A DNA stretch of 64,000 nt from Tanypteryx hageni (GCA_028673005.1 CM054116.1:130549547-130613546); one strand, 5' to 3'. Positions 13,216 through 26,287 are shown, counted from the stretch's first letter. Made by a program: numbers and translations. The notes: a model not told the origin generated them from the sequence alone.

Positions 13216-14585
13216 GCCTCGGACCCCAGTCGTTAAAAGGACCGGGCTCATTACTTTTTGATGCCACTCTGGGAGAATATGTAATTTCCTTCCTTTTTTT
13301 GTTTCGGGCTCTTCCCGTCCGACCCTGCCTTAAATCCCCTCTCCCTCCTCCTTCTCGTTGCGTTTCCACGGCGCCTCGGGTTCCTTCCTCCGCTTACCCT
13401 TTCCTCCAAACTCTCGGCGGTCGCATAGCCAATTATCCGCAATTACCGTGGCGCTCGCGTCATTCGATCAGGGCGCCCTCGTCCGCATTCCATCCGGCGG
13501 CGCAATCTGGCGGCGAGATCTTTGTCTTACGTGATTCGCGTCGACCAGAAATATGAGTGCTCGCAAATCTTCCTTTAGCTTTTTAGTGGCACATATTACC
13601 ATCTTCCAATAAAAGAGTGACTGTGAATTCGTTGAAAATGTATTTTAAATTTAGTTTTTAAATTTTAACCTCGGGAGATACCTTAATGAATATTTTCGTA
13701 ACGGCAAGCGCAGAGATCCTGAATTCCCATACAAAATTTGAAGGAATATTTATTTTTTGGCGTCCATAGAACAAATCTCTCGATAAATGACTTAATTCCG
13801 TCCATATGTACAGCTTATGATTATTTGTTTTAGCTAATGCAAGATTAAGTTTTCTTCCGCGAAAGATTTTATTTTGACTCCGTCCCAGTGAAATATCCAC
13901 TTATAAAGTGGAATTCTAACCTCTCTTGCTTTTATCTTTCGATCCGACCACGTTCTAGAAAAGTTAAAATTGAAAAGACTAACTGACGAGTTAGAAATGA
14001 GAAAAATGCTTGTTACATCGAAAAAAGACGAACGAAAATAAACTTCGCCAAATCGTTTTAAGGACAAAGTGAAATAAAAAGTAAAATTCTTCCGTTGGAC
14101 TTTTAGGAATTGCAATAAGGCAATCAAGTATGCCACTTCCATATTGTTTTGAATTTCAAGTTAAAATGTGTACACGCTGATATGAAAACTAGCTCAACAC
14201 CACTGTGAATGCGGTCATCTGATTACAGTAACAATTCGCATAAGAAGTATAATATTCGAAAATGATTCATTGAAATCAGCCTTTAGTTCGATGAGTCTGG
14301 GCATTCATTAAACTGTTCAGTAAATTATGTGAGCATAGTTGTAAGAAGTGGCTCTTCGTGGTTGTGAGACTATGCCATTCGGTTGTGACCAGTTATAACG
14401 CGAATGGCGGCGTATTTCTTTTGCCGGCCGCTCTATCTTTCCTGCGCTACATTTTCTTAATTTCTATCGCATTTGGAAGGCTTGACTCAGCGAGTAGGAC
14501 AAAATTTTCTGTTATTTGCGCAATAAATTCATAAAATCCCAATATAGGTACACTCCATTACATCCACATACGTATTTCATAAGTA
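13216..14585. other. Unassigned DNA; GC-richer at 13290-13540
   Basis: The 13290-13540 segment has many CpGs and short two-strand frames (13251-13442 minus, 13299-13556 plus) of low-complexity composition. The rest is AT-rich. No family is recognised. Confidence 0.45.
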
Positions 14586-16215
14586 GAGCCCGGAAATTCA
14601 GGCACTATAAAATGTCAAAATAAGCTGGCAAAATGAAACAGGAAAATAGGCACTAAAACGGCATTTATTTTAACCCAAATATTACTATTATATGGAGTTT
14701 ATATGCAGTAGGTATAACATTTCAGTAAAATATGATTGCGATCGCTATTGATAACGTCTACAAATTATGATCTATTACATGAGACAATGAGGTTTTTGTT
14801 AATTTTGAATTAAAAACCTTGTCTTCTGCTTGTTAGGATGTTTTAAAACTGAAGAGAATCTCTATACCTCCATGGAAGTGAAAGGGGCGAATTTAAGGCA
14901 AGCTATATCTGCGGGAATCGCCTCAATTTCTGCCCTTCTTGCATCCTCTCAATTATTTTCATTTTACCCAAATCTTTGTTGGCGCACAACACTTTTTCAC
15001 ACTTGTTCTTACAACTTTTCACCTGGAGGGCTGCACATTTCCCCTTCAGTGAATTGACCAACGTCTCCTCCCTTTTTTCAAGTAATGTAATGGCGTCTGG
15101 CAACTTTGAGAAGTAGGCTGCAATGAATACCATATCGTGGCTGACAGAATCTTTTCCAGGAGTTCTTTGACGATGCGCATGGAATAGGCGTCTTCTTCAT
15201 CGAAGTGTTGACAACGTCTTTTATCTTTTCAAGATTACCATCCGGCCATAGAAGCTTCAATGCTATGGTGGAAAGTTGAGCGATTGTCGAGCCATTTGCG
15301 TTTTCCGAAACTTTTGACGTAAGTAAATAAATGTTTTATGACTGACTAACCTCCATGTTTCCTATTATGACGTTTGCAACGAACCTTCCCACAACCTCGG
15401 TAGTCTCGTCGATAGAGATCTAAATTTTCTTGTCCCCAACATTATCTCTGATTTTTTGGATAAAGCAGTTGTACGCTTTATCTAAATACGTTTTCCTCAA
15501 TGTTGACTCACTTGGAACCTCTTTATTCGTATATTTTCCAAAAACGCTTTCAAAGAACTTTTCTAATTTCCATAAAGGAATTCCGGCTTCGACGAAAGAT
15601 TTACACAAGTTGAAGAGAAACTCCGACAGCCTATAAGTAGCTGTAATAAACAATGGCGAAAGGGTCGTCTTCTTACTGCCGTCAGTCTTCTCATCAGATT
15701 TGTTTTGAGGTACTTATACGCTGCGTGACAAAGTACTTTTCATCCGAATTCACCGACTATTCACAAAGTTGACAGAAATGCACAGAACCGTCTGCCGAAA
15801 AAATATCAACACCAAACTCCTTAATGAATTTGTCCAGTCTCTGCTTCGTGGAAATACTCACTTTAGGCATTGCGGCTACTAAAATGGTAGCGTCACATTC
15901 ACCCCACAACCAATTTGTTAAAAAACGACTGTTATGAATTGCATGAAAGCCAAAAGATAACTGAGGGATGCTAGGAGTGAAAGGGTTCGTTAGGCCTTCA
16001 AGAGCCATGGGTTTCCCAAAAGTGAACTCAGGTCAATAGCATTAAGCTGCGCCAATGGTCAGGATTTTATATAGTTCCGAACCGAGGGTGGGTAAAAGCC
16101 GTCCTTGCAGAGTCAAACAAAACAGTATATAGGCCAAATATAAGAGATTTGGCAAAAATCCAGTTAAATAGGAAAAAATAGGCGTTTTTGGATAAAAAAG
16201 TCATATTTCGAAAAA
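14586..16215 (-). mobile_element. Decayed hAT-like DNA transposon
   Basis: The transposase pseudogene at 14903-15870 is flanked by sequence typical of this element group: TAGAGCCCGGAAATTCAGGC at 14586 on the left with further AGGCACTA words, and AAAAATAGGCGTTTTTGG near 16175 on the right. A clean pair of terminal inverted repeats or a target duplication could not be established by eye, so the outer limits are approximate. Confidence 0.55.
14903..15870 (-). pseudogene. Broken hAT-derived transposase (CGGBP1-like group)
   Basis: The N-terminus starts MPKVSISTKQRLDKF at 15870 and runs into SADGSVHFCQLCE, a CxxC half of a BED-like zinc finger as in arthropod proteins often labelled CGG triplet repeat-binding protein 1-like. 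A TAG follows CQLCE, and the positions expected for the two zinc-binding histidines read R and Q. After a frameshift, 15420-15653 holds EAGIPLWKLEKFFESVFGKY, PSESTLRK and IQKIRDNVGDKKI. A further TAG sits where ISIDETTE resumes (15380-15420). LKLLWPDGN follows near 15240, then LPDAITLLEKREETLVNS near 15100. The central catalytic part between the last two blocks is missing. Family knowledge: hAT transposases cut and paste DNA in the nucleus; this copy cannot be functional. Confidence 0.75.
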
Positions 16216-16310
16216 AATCTAATGTGGCCACCACATGTCTTTCTTCATATCTGTAATATTTCTAAAACTTCCAGATAGATTACATAATAATAAATATTTT
16301 AAGAAACTGG

Positions 16311-16942
16311 GAGAAAATTTTAGATTTTAAAAAGAACACAAAGTCAAACCATAGCCTTCTGATATTGGATATAGCCAGGAAGCTCCAAAAATTAATAAAA
16401 TAAAAAGGAGCGTTACTAAGATGTAACTAAAAGTCAATTGTTAACAATTGTCATCGGTAGGTGGGCTGGTGGTGGCAGGTAAAAATATAAGTTATCTCTT
16501 AAACAATGCATTATATGGGAAAATGTTTCAAACAAAGGTTGTATGAAATTACATTTCCTATAACCTTTATTCCAGTACATTGTTACATTTATCAAATATT
16601 AAAGCAAAATTTTAAAATATCGAATAAGTGACAAGAGTAAACACCCACTTCCGGTTGACCGATTTTTACCAAAAACTAATTATTTCTTGTGGTTTTTATA
16701 AAAATATTAAAAACAAAATTTCGCGTTGACCTGATTAATAGTTTTTTTAGTTATAGCACCCACAAAAACGCTATCACATACACACACACACACTTACACA
16801 CACGCGCGCGCAGACATCATCGAGAAAATGTTCAAAACGTGGTCAGGGGACGTCAAAACGTTTATTTCCGTTGAAATCTCGAAGTCGATTTTTTTCGTGA
16901 AAACAATACTTTCCCCTATACTACGTATGGAGAAAGTAAAAA
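16311..16942 (+). repeat. Dispersed repeat family A, copy 2
   Basis: Aligned with 10341-10885 and 17723-18374. It carries the 5' extension containing AGCCTTCTGATATTGGATAT and AGGAAGCTCCAA shared with copy 3. The simple-repeat core is CACACACACACTTACACACA with CGCGCGC. The terminal stem-loop is 16908-16937 (ACTTTC..GAAAGT around CTATACTACGTATGG) followed by AAAAA. Confidence 0.85.
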
Positions 16943-17722
16943 ACGTGAAATAAGTAGAAAAAGGCATTTATGGCATTTTTCCTGAACTTGCTGGCTTTAT
17001 TCAGAAGTATATAGGTAAGGTGAATTGAATATTTCGGACTAAATCTTGAAGCATGTACTGTTAATAATCTCGTGTAAATATAAAGACTCCCTGAAGGATC
17101 CAAAGGATTTTATAATTTTATGGCAAACTCTCACACGTAACATCATTATTCTCTTTAGAATAATATGCAATTATTGATAATAATAACGCAGTTTTTGGAT
17201 GTGAAAATCCTACCAAATACTAGTGCCTTTGGTCACTTATAATTCCTGTTTGCGAATAGAAGACGTCAAGGTATGTTCGCTCTATCTTGCATATTAAAAT
17301 GTTTTAATCGATTTTAAGATTTAACTTAAAAAACTGCTTTATAGCGCTTTTTCCTAAAAAATCGATAATGTATTTGGCTTTTACGTCCGTCCATCTCTCC
17401 TTCCGCCTGTCTGTTCGGCCAATATCTCTGGAAACCTACAACTTAGAATAGACAAATTTTCAGAATAGAGCTATCTATTTGAGTGCTAGATAATATGACA
17501 TGGCGGATGTGGATTTAGTTGCTGGGGAGCAATCCGTGTGTTTTTCCTACCCCTTTGTTTCATTCCTAGCCCCTTAATAAGAAAAACATTATATCAGTGC
17601 AGTTCATTATAAATTTGCACTTTTTAATTATGTAAAATTAAGATATGAGCTCGAGACATAAGCTGTTCTATAGTTGAAAGACAGGTTTATATTTTTAGGA
17701 AACAGATACCATAAAGCAACTG
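16943..17722. other. AT-rich spacer between family A copies
   Basis: It contains a short (GTCC)-type patch at 17384-17392 followed by degenerate text (CTGTCTGTTCGGCC and onward), resembling the interior of other hairpin-ended repeats. No gene is seen. Confidence 0.4.
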
Positions 17723-18374
17723 CGAGAAAAATTTAGACAACAAAGAATTGAAATAAAATCAAACCGTAGCCTTCTTGTACTGGATATAGCTAGGAAGCTC
17801 CAACAATTAAGAAGATAAGGAGCGTTACTATGATGTTACTAAGCATAAAATGTTTACAATAGTCGCCGGTAGGTGGTGTGTTTGTGGCAGCTAAAAGATT
17901 AGTTTTTAAGATATCTCTTAAACAATACATTATACGGGAAAATGTTTCAAACAATGATTGTAGAAAATTAAATTTTTTACAACTCTTAATCCAATACTTT
18001 TTATATTAATCATATATTAAAACAAATATTTCAAAAAAACCTGTGACAAGAGTAAACACTCACTTCCGGTTGACCGATTTATACCAAAAACTAATCAGTT
18101 TTTTTGTCTTTAATAAAAATATCAAATATAAAATTTCGCGTTGACCAGATTAATTTCTTTTTTTTTTAGTTCGAGCATCCACAAAAAACTCACACACACA
18201 CACGAACAAGCACAAGCACACGCACAGGCACACGCACACACACAGAGACATCATCGAGAAAATGGTCAAAACGTGTTCAGGAGACCTCAAAACGTGTATT
18301 TCCGTTGAAATATCGAATAGATTTTTTCATGAAAACAATATTTCTCCTATACTACGTATGGAGAAAGTAAAAAA
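17723..18374 (+). repeat. Dispersed repeat family A, copy 3
   Basis: Shares with copy 2 the 5' extension (TAGCCTTCTTGTACTGGATA, AGGAAGCTCCAA) and with both copies the GGAGCGTTACTA start, the CTTCCGGTTGACCGATTT block, a long CACACA/CAAGCACA/CACGCACA array (18187-18243) and the terminal CTATACTACGTATGG stem-loop ending GAGAAAGTAAAA. Confidence 0.85.
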
Positions 18375-20390
18375 GAGGGAACATTTTCCAGTTTTTAACA
18401 ATGTGAAATATCAACCGCCATGGCAACAATTCCAATGCTTTTAAATTGGAAACATATTATTACATTGTATTGGTATAATGCTTTTAAAGGGAATTTATAG
18501 ATTATACTAGATGAATTACCCCGTTTAAAACGGACTATGTAATCAAACAATATAAACAACAAATTAGACCGTTTAATTATAAAATTATGGTATAGTAATC
18601 CCACCAAAATTTGGTTGAACTGGCTGAAGAAACGGCTGAGATATTGTGCGTTACGGACAGAATGACCAAGAGTATAAGGGTTTTATTATATTCTGATTAT
18701 GGGGCTGTCGATCTCAATCAAAGATGCAATGTTGTGATGACGCCATAATCCGAAAATAAGATAAATAAACGCCTTATGTAATTAGCTCTGCAATTTTTCC
18801 CTCTCCTGTTCCTTTCGTAACCGCTCGTTCTTCCCGATCTCTTATTTCTACATTGCTTGAAGGGACCGGAGAGGTCTTGCGGTAATGAATACTTTTTAAA
18901 ATTCATTGATCGTTTTGACCTAAATGTTGATGCATGTATAATTTACACAGACTGCATACTGGCAATTACAAACACCCACAAACGATTAAGATTGCATCGT
19001 TAACGATTAAGACCCATGTAAGGTATTCAACTCCTCGCGCAATAATTCGCCATTCAAACTTCAGCTTGTTAATAAAGAAGCAGCATTTTGAGCATCATTA
19101 TAAATAGCTGCTTCTTGTATATATAGGATATATAATATAAAACCTAAGGAACTTCTAAAAGTGCTACAGAGCTGAAATTTCGGAGGAAGATATGTCATTG
19201 GGTACATCCTCTGGAAAAAATCGAAATTCCAGAAAGGTTATATATTTAAGAGGTGTTTTTGACCCCAAAGTCCAATTTTAAACTCCCTTAAGAAAAGCAT
19301 TGTAAACGGCGCAGTGTTTTATAAAATTGCTATTTAAATTATTTACGATTAAGATACAAAGTCGAGACAAACCATTCTTTGGATAAACTATTGAAGTTTA
19401 TTTTTCTTGAAGACAAATTTCAAATCCATGCTTAATTTGCGTAAAAATGTGATTTTAATCATTAAATTATGAAAAGTTTTTCGGTTTTCAATAATGAAAA
19501 ACATTAACTGCCACAGTAAAGACTCCAACGCTTTTTAATGGGAATTGATTTTTTATGCGTCAAGAGCATTGATTTAATGTTTAGAATGCATTATAATCCA
19601 TTTGATTTCAACCATCGACGCACACATATGATGTTATAATTTTATATAATATTTTTATCCGTATATGTACGTACTAAAAGGCACGGATGATGAAGCCATA
19701 ATCCTAACACAAAGATATACTATTTTTTTACGTAAATATTAGTGTAACATATAGGCTATTGTCTTAATGATGATTAATATAGTTATTGTTTAAAAAGGGT
19801 GATCTGAGCCATGAAACTTGAATTTCGAAAACTTGGACGCGAGTTGATTGCCAGAGAATTTAGAAATTCCGGATAGATGCCTTAATTTCTGGGAAAATGA
19901 AAACTATTATCTTATTTACATGGGCTCTGTGTAGTTCAAATTATGTCGCGTTGGTTTATTTAAGAGTTTATATCTTCGTGTATGACGATCTTTTAAGCGC
20001 TTGTAGTATGCAAACACCGAAAACTCGTATAAATAACATTGACTGTTCGTTCGGATCCATTTTGTATTTTGCCTATTAATTATTTGGGGCACGGTGAGCT
20101 AAAATGTAACCCACCTACTGAATATCCTTGGGTTATTTTTCATCCCAATTTTTTAATTCTTTACCCACATTAAGTACATCAGTTTAAATTTCTTACCACC
20201 TAACATAGTTCCTCAATGTACTGGCAGTTGGCACACATTTATTTTGGGAAAGTGCTTACCAGACTAGTCAATGCACCACGAAGTTGTGCTAAAGTTAAAA
20301 TAGAGATTCTTTTATGCAACTAGGGCTTTTTTCTTCCAAAATTCCTGTGTCCCAAAGATTTAAGTGATTTTTCAAGACTTTCGAGGAAAC
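18375..20390. other. Unassigned AT-rich DNA
   Basis: Text at 19140-19290 (AGTGCTACAGAGCTGAAATT TCGGAGG) resembles the AGAGAGCTGAAACT word of family C (48.6 and 57.9 kb) and may be a very old copy. No coding sequence is recognised. Confidence 0.4.
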
Positions 20391-21345
20391 GCGACCGACG
20401 CACGCGGATGCATTTCCGGCGCTATACGATAAACCCAAACATAGGACGGGATGCGGTTGCTTGTCGCACACTTCGGACGATTTCGAAAAGAGATAGTAGA
20501 TGGCGCATTTGATTCCGCGGCGCACACAGGCAGGAGGGCTGGGGGAAAAGAGGGCGGAAGGGGTCAGAGGGGAGGGGTCAGAGGGAGAAGGAGGAGGGAG
20601 GGAATGGGTGCGGAGGCCCGCGGTCAGGTGCAATTCGTGATTGATTTATGCACCGAGATTGAAGGGTTTATTGGCTCCGTCGGGAGGGTCCGTCTATGCG
20701 GTTTTGGATTGAGAATTTTTATTCTCCGTCGAACGCAGTCCACTGAACCAATGAAGACGAATTTCGCCGTATACTGGGTAAGAGCGTGCCCTTACACAAA
20801 TTATTAGTTTTTCCAATGTCACGCAAACAAAAGGGCCCGCGGAAGAGCAACGGACGGCGCGAATGTGATTTCTCTCCATGGAGATACGTTTCTTTGAGGA
20901 GAAAGTTTGCATCTGCAAACAAGAAAATTTGATTTTCAAGCGATACTGTTTGCAAGACAATGCGACGGCTAATTGCCCGCGGATGTGGCGCCATGTAGTC
21001 GCTCCTGCATTGTGAAATTTTTCGTTGCGGGATTGCAGATGCTCGGAACAACAAACTGTTTACTACACGATGAACGGCGAGAGAACGGATCCCTTCAGAA
21101 TTCATCGCCACAAAGTTTGTCCCTCAAATATTTATCTCACTTCCCACGTGTGCTTTAACTCGCCGAGCTGCACCGTTTCTGTTGTCATGTCCTCCGGTGC
21201 GGAAAACGCCGATCGCGTTGCGGTTGTTTCACGAAATGTTGGTTCCCCATCGCTGGCCTTTTATTCGGCGAGTTTCTTAGTCAAAAATCCTCTTGGCCAA
21301 CCTCTTTACCGCCGTTATTTGCGAGCCATGCGAAGCTATTAAGTG
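20391..21345. other. GC- and CpG-richer block without a recognised gene
   Basis: Composition is clearly GC-enriched against both flanks, with a G/A-rich stretch at 20525-20610. Frames on both strands (20451-20807 plus, 20719-21111 minus, 21025-21342 plus) overlap one another and show no known domain, so at most one could be real. It could be exon-bearing or regulatory; undecidable from sequence alone. Confidence 0.35.
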
Positions 21346-23777
21346 CGTTTCACGGAAATAATTTATAATTTACGAATTCATCACTCAATTTAATTTCTTG
21401 TATTACATTGTTAAAGCGACGAAAGAACGCTTTCCTGAGTTTCACTCAATTTGATATTCTATTTCATGAAATTTATTCATTATGAATCCTAGTTTTACAA
21501 TGACAATGGATGAGAAGGCTATTCCTGGAAATTTTCAACAATTGGATTCGGGGCAAGATAAAAAGTCGAATTGTTGCCAGGTTATTCTTTGAATTTGTTT
21601 TCACTGACAAGCGGTAATTAATTTGAAATTATTAGCTTTACTTTTTTGAAATTACAAATATATGAGTAAGAGAAGCAGATAAATATTTGCTGCGATATTA
21701 TATATTTTCTTGCAATTAATTTTTTAGAATTGTTATTCTTTAAAACTGAAATTTGTATTACTATAAAATTACCGTTTAAAACAATATTTAAAATTTTGAA
21801 TAGTGTTTTCCTTATGAGCCTAAGGCTTGCGCGATGCGAATATATACTAATTCAGATTTGATATAGTTATTGCTCCTCCCACGGCTAAGGGTAGGACCTA
21901 TTCCCTCGGTTCATTCTAATATGTACACCAATTTCTTTCCTCTGTCCATCGTTCGTTCACTCTACAATAATTGTTGTCCCTTTTTCGTAGTCAGCAGTGG
22001 CATTACAAAATTTTGGCCCCCCACGAAAATAATTTTTGGCCTTTCATGATTCGTTTATAATTTAAATTATATACATATGTAGTGGTATATATGTGTTGTT
22101 AGGTAAATATGCTAATTTATCGTAACATATATAAAGACAAATATGCACAATAATCTAACAACACACACTTTGTGTGACATATGTGCAAATAAGCTCTAAT
22201 TTTTTGGCGAATTAATGAAAAAACCGTTCCAAAATAGCAGTAATTAAAAAAATAAAACTATAAATTAATTAATGAGGATATTTATTAATCACTGATAACT
22301 AATTATAAAAATAAGGACTTATATGCAAGTTAATGCATAAAAAACTAAATAATATTTCTATGAATAATTATTTTTAATAAACTTAGATTGTTTTGTGAAA
22401 TTGTGCTTGGGATTGCATTTTAATATTTTATGATACCCTTGGCTATCATTTATACCATCGACCCTAAAGGAACGTTGCTTCTAAAACAACTATAATCACC
22501 TCTCTCTAACTCTCATATCACTTACAAACCCATATAATACTCAAGGTTCGGATCTGAGAATTCCGCCGCTAACCAAAACTACACGTATATAATCTCTTCA
22601 GAAAGCACATCACCGGAGACAGAAACATTCCGATGAAAGTCATTGTAGCACGGGATATTCTGCTATTTCACAATTTACAGATAAAAGATACGCAACCTTT
22701 CAAATTCCTTCCACCATTTAATTACTCTTTTGAATTTCAGATCATATTAATTATCTTTATTTATTTCAATGTTACTTTGTAATCTGTGTTTAATGCCCTT
22801 CCATTAAAAGTTGGTATATAATATGTTGGAATAGATGGAACCTATAAATCTATCGTTCTCCTCGAAGTCGCGGACCCTGCGGTATTATAAGTTCCCTATT
22901 CTCGCCTCCGCCTCATGACTACTGAAAACATCCGAAACTGTAACCCTCGGACTGGGAGAATCATTTACGCATAACTAAGCATTTCGCGTACTCTCTTTAT
23001 TGGACTATGAAACTAAATCCTCCTTCTTGCCTATTCTCTTGTATGGTCCTACTCGTGCACAATTATCATTTTTACATTACAAGTCCGGACGCTCAACTGA
23101 TTGTAGTGCGTGATAGTGTGTTTTAGAAATAAGACGGAATTTACTCGGATTGCGAGGAATCCGCCATCTTGTTTCATGAAAGGCATTACTAGGGCTGTGC
23201 GAATTTCAAATTTTCTTTCGAATCAAATCACGAGCCATATCGCCATGAAATATTCGGATCCAATGGAATCGAGCCTCGCGTAATTTACAGTGCATTGGAT
23301 CGCCCGCCTTTGCCGGAAGAAAGCCAACTGGGAAAGGTTTTTAACGATCGGCGGTCCCCTAATTAATTTATGTTTACGAATATAACGAGGCGGTGAAGAG
23401 CGAGGGATATAATTCTTAAAATACAAAACTTTGGGATTTAAACATTTAACATACAAGCGGAGAGCTTTAATAGTCTGAAATGGAGGATATGATATGAGTA
23501 TTTTAAAATGCTTGCGTGCACCTAAGAACTCTTAGATGGCACTTTGGTGCTCGCGAGTATTAGGATTGCGACCACTGATAGAATAATGCAGACTGAAATA
23601 AAGGCTTCTCTTCATGTTTGCAACTTTTATTTTGAGTAAACCTTCAGTACAGCAAAGGACAGGGTGTATTTGAACATGGCATAAGGGCGAAGCAAAACTG
23701 TACATTTACATAGGAGAGTCTTTATGCAAGGAAAAGTTTAGCAAAGTGTTCATTCAAGTCCAGATCAGAGCGTCTTC
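21346..23777. other. Unassigned AT-rich DNA
   Basis: Possible transposon edges are CAGTGGCATTACAAAATTTT at 22005 and TAGGGCTGTGCGAATTTC at 23190, both resembling MITE termini, but convincing opposite ends were not found. No coding sequence is recognised. Confidence 0.4.
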
Positions 23778-24043
23778 CAGGGGCGGATCCGGAAAATTCT
23801 CAATGGCGTAGGCGATTGCTCCTCTTTCCTCTTTAATCCGCCACTGTCGACGATCCTTTATTTAAAAAACCTCTAATCTTATCAGAATCTCGCTTCCCTT
23901 GCTCTGTGGACTTAATGTGTAGCGCATAATCAAAGAATTCGGCTCGGGATGGGTTAAATAATGCATCAAATAGAGGGCAATTGGGGCACATCCGAGGTGG
24001 GAAGGGGGCAATGACCCCCCCCCCCTCCTTGGATCCGCCACTG
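23778..24043. mobile_element. Small TIR element (MITE-like)
   Basis: CAGGGGCGGATCC at 23778-23790 faces its near complement GGATCCGCCACTG at 24031-24043, matching 11 of 13. Just inside the right end is a 12-13 base C run, a common feature of elements starting CAGTGGCGGATCC. A second CCGCCACTG word at 23839 may mark an internal edge. No target duplication is obvious. Confidence 0.5.
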
Positions 24044-24399
24044 GCTTCTGCATTATGTTTGTAGAGGCAGTTTAATTTCTCAGTCAAGATTTATTCACCA
24101 GCTAAATTCACCCTTTATGAGGAGCAGTATGTGGATTGAATAGCTTCTATTGCCAGCAATATGTAGACCCGACTATTATCTTTACATTAGAGAATATTAA
24201 TCGCAGTTACTACCTTTCGTTGTTTGTTTACATTTACAGTAGTATTTACATTTTGGAACGTAGATTCTAACAAATTCAAACATTCTAGTTTTATTATATT
24301 TTCCTGTTACAGGAGGCATATGCATCAGAGCTTATATTGTACTGTATTTCAATACTTTATATAATTAATTCATTTGTTTGTGATAGGAAGACTTCTCCA

Positions 24400-24590
24400 A
24401 ATTAATTGTTATTTTTCTTGGGAATAATTTTGAAACGAGAAAAAAGTCTGCTATGACCGGGAATCGAACCCGGGTCTTCCACTTGCCGGGTGGATATTCT
24501 ACCACTGCACTATCGTAGCAGATAAATTTTCTCGTTTCTTAAAGTGGATGTTTTCTTGGTTGGGATAGGATCTTTAGATCGCTTTATTCC
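24400..24590 (-). mobile_element. tRNA-derived repeat (SINE-like), copy 1
   Basis: On the minus strand the tRNA-like unit 24449-24519 is embedded in flanks that also match the copy at 47.3-47.57 kb: CCAAGAAAACATCC and AGAAACGAGAAAATT before it, TTTTTTCTCGTTT after it, and further out GGAATAAAGCGATC. Shared flanks outside the tRNA part show a transposed repeat and not two tRNA genes. Confidence 0.7.
24449..24519 (-). pseudogene. tRNA-Gly-like pseudo-tRNA inside the repeat
   Basis: The 71 nt fold as a full cloverleaf: 7-bp acceptor with one C-A mismatch, D-arm with CAGTGGTAGAAT as in tRNA-Gly, 5-bp anticodon stem TCCAC/GTGGA, loop CCGGCAA, T-arm CCGGG-TTCGATT-CCCGG. The loop has C where position 33 must be U in functional tRNAs, and the anticodon would be GGC, inconsistent with glycine. 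Internal A and B box promoters look intact. The B box is GGTTCGATTCC. A working tRNA gene is unlikely. Confidence 0.7.
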
Positions 24591-26287
24591 ACCAATTTCT
24601 GATATTTTTCTTGTTGAGTATTGTGCGAAGAAGGCAATTTTAGATCTGCGTTCCATAATTGGCAGTTGAAGTCATGAAAAAATGAATCTTAAATTCAATT
24701 GCTTGATAAGTTCTATATAAAATAATTCGACACCAAATGGTGACAATGCTTCCAGTTCATCCTTGAGAAACGAAATATAGCAAAAAATGAGACCGATGCT
24801 GACAACTGTTTTAGCGCTGATGATTGCTGTTGCCTCTGCCGTTATCTTGAGAAGCGTGAGAGTATTACAGTAAACCCTTTCTCATCCGCTGGAAACGATT
24901 ACTTCAGCTTTTCTCCAACTCAAAAAATGGCCAAACAACTGCCGGAAAATTAAACAGAGAAGCAGCTAAGATAATTTTACGTCTGTATTTGTGCTTCTTA
25001 TGATGCGGCTTATTTACAATAATATTAAGAAAGGAAGCTTTGCGTATATTAATAATTATCCTAATGCAACATTTATACGCAAGAACACGGATTTCGGTCG
25101 ATAAACTATACCTAAACTCTGAGCTTTGACGACCTGATGTAGGAAATATTTTTAACCCATTCGTGTCAATTGGGTCGTAAGCGATCCGCTGAACTTAAAT
25201 ACTGCAAAGGCATCAATGATTTATTTTATGCAATTCCTACTTTAATTATTTACCAATATTAATATTTTTTATGGCATTAAATCATGAGACAGGTACGAGA
25301 GTAGTTGAGAAAATTTACTAATTTCTAAAAGCACCTAACACTAAGAAAAAATAATTAGCTTGATAAAATAACACGTACTGTGCTGGGAATTTAAAAATGT
25401 CTAATTCACACAGATTCGGTTGGCTGAGTCAGGGACACAAGCTCAGTGGTTTGGTTTAACAATTCTACTCAGACGAGCAGCAAAGTGCTGATTCGACGTA
25501 TCTTCCATTCGTTTGCGTTCGTGCGAACGGCAAATTGCGCTTGAAAAAAGTTTCTTCTTACCTTTAACTACCGGTTAATTTTTTATCCTTTGCCAAATGT
25601 TTTTAATTATATTTTCGCCGTTCATTATTTATTGTGTTGAACAACTAGTGCGTTGTAATATATAGTTTTATTTTTCTCAAACTTTATTAAGCCGAGTGAT
25701 GATATTGTTGGCACACAAACATAAGAACGGAATAGAGTAGGAGTCGTTGTACCGGAGCAAAATCGTGCCTAATTTAAATAAATAATCACTATATATATTA
25801 AAATATGTTAAAGTAACAGGAAAGTATATTTTTATATCTTATACCTTTATCGTAAAGCCTGAGATGAAAAGTTTGCATGGGATATTAGTTATACATCTCG
25901 ATAAGGAATAATGACTTTAGGAACCTAATCGATATTTACGAATCGTTCTTATGTATTTAGAATCGAATCGAAGTTTTGCTGGACCCTAGGAGCTACTTAA
26001 AATTTTTTGAATTAATATTTTCTTTCATCTATTCGATTCTTGTGGTATTACTCCAATGTCCGACGAAATCCGTTCACAGTGATTTCGATGGCTTCTCTCC
26101 GTCGCTCTCGCCGCTTTCCTCTCCGCACGTTCTGCTCCTGAACGATTTTCTCCGGTTCTTAAAATTACTCTCCTCCGTCCCACCGCTATCTCGAGCCAAA
26201 ACTTCTTATCAGTTAAAGAATTCACTCTACAATGCTTAATTTTCAGTCCTTTCCATTGCCGCGTTTTTATATATAAGGAATAAGATG

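Noticed and set aside
20719..21111. 130-codon minus-strand frame as a gene
   Set aside because: Three overlapping frames on both strands in the same GC-richer DNA, and no recognised family.
12114..23543. Three TAGATGGC(A/G)(C/G) words (12118, 20497, 23534) resembling the insect CTCF core
   Set aside because: A ten-base degenerate motif of this kind is expected about four times on both strands of 64 kb, so there is no enrichment.
24449..24519. Functional tRNA gene
   Set aside because: C at position 33, anticodon GGC on a Gly-like body, and shared repeat flanks with a second copy show a SINE-type pseudo-tRNA.
23190..25987. Possible 2.8-kb TIR pair: TAGGGCTGTGCGAATTTC and the complement of GAAGTTTTGCTGGACCCTA
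   Set aside because: The match is about two thirds over 17 bases with no flanking duplication; not enough to call an element.
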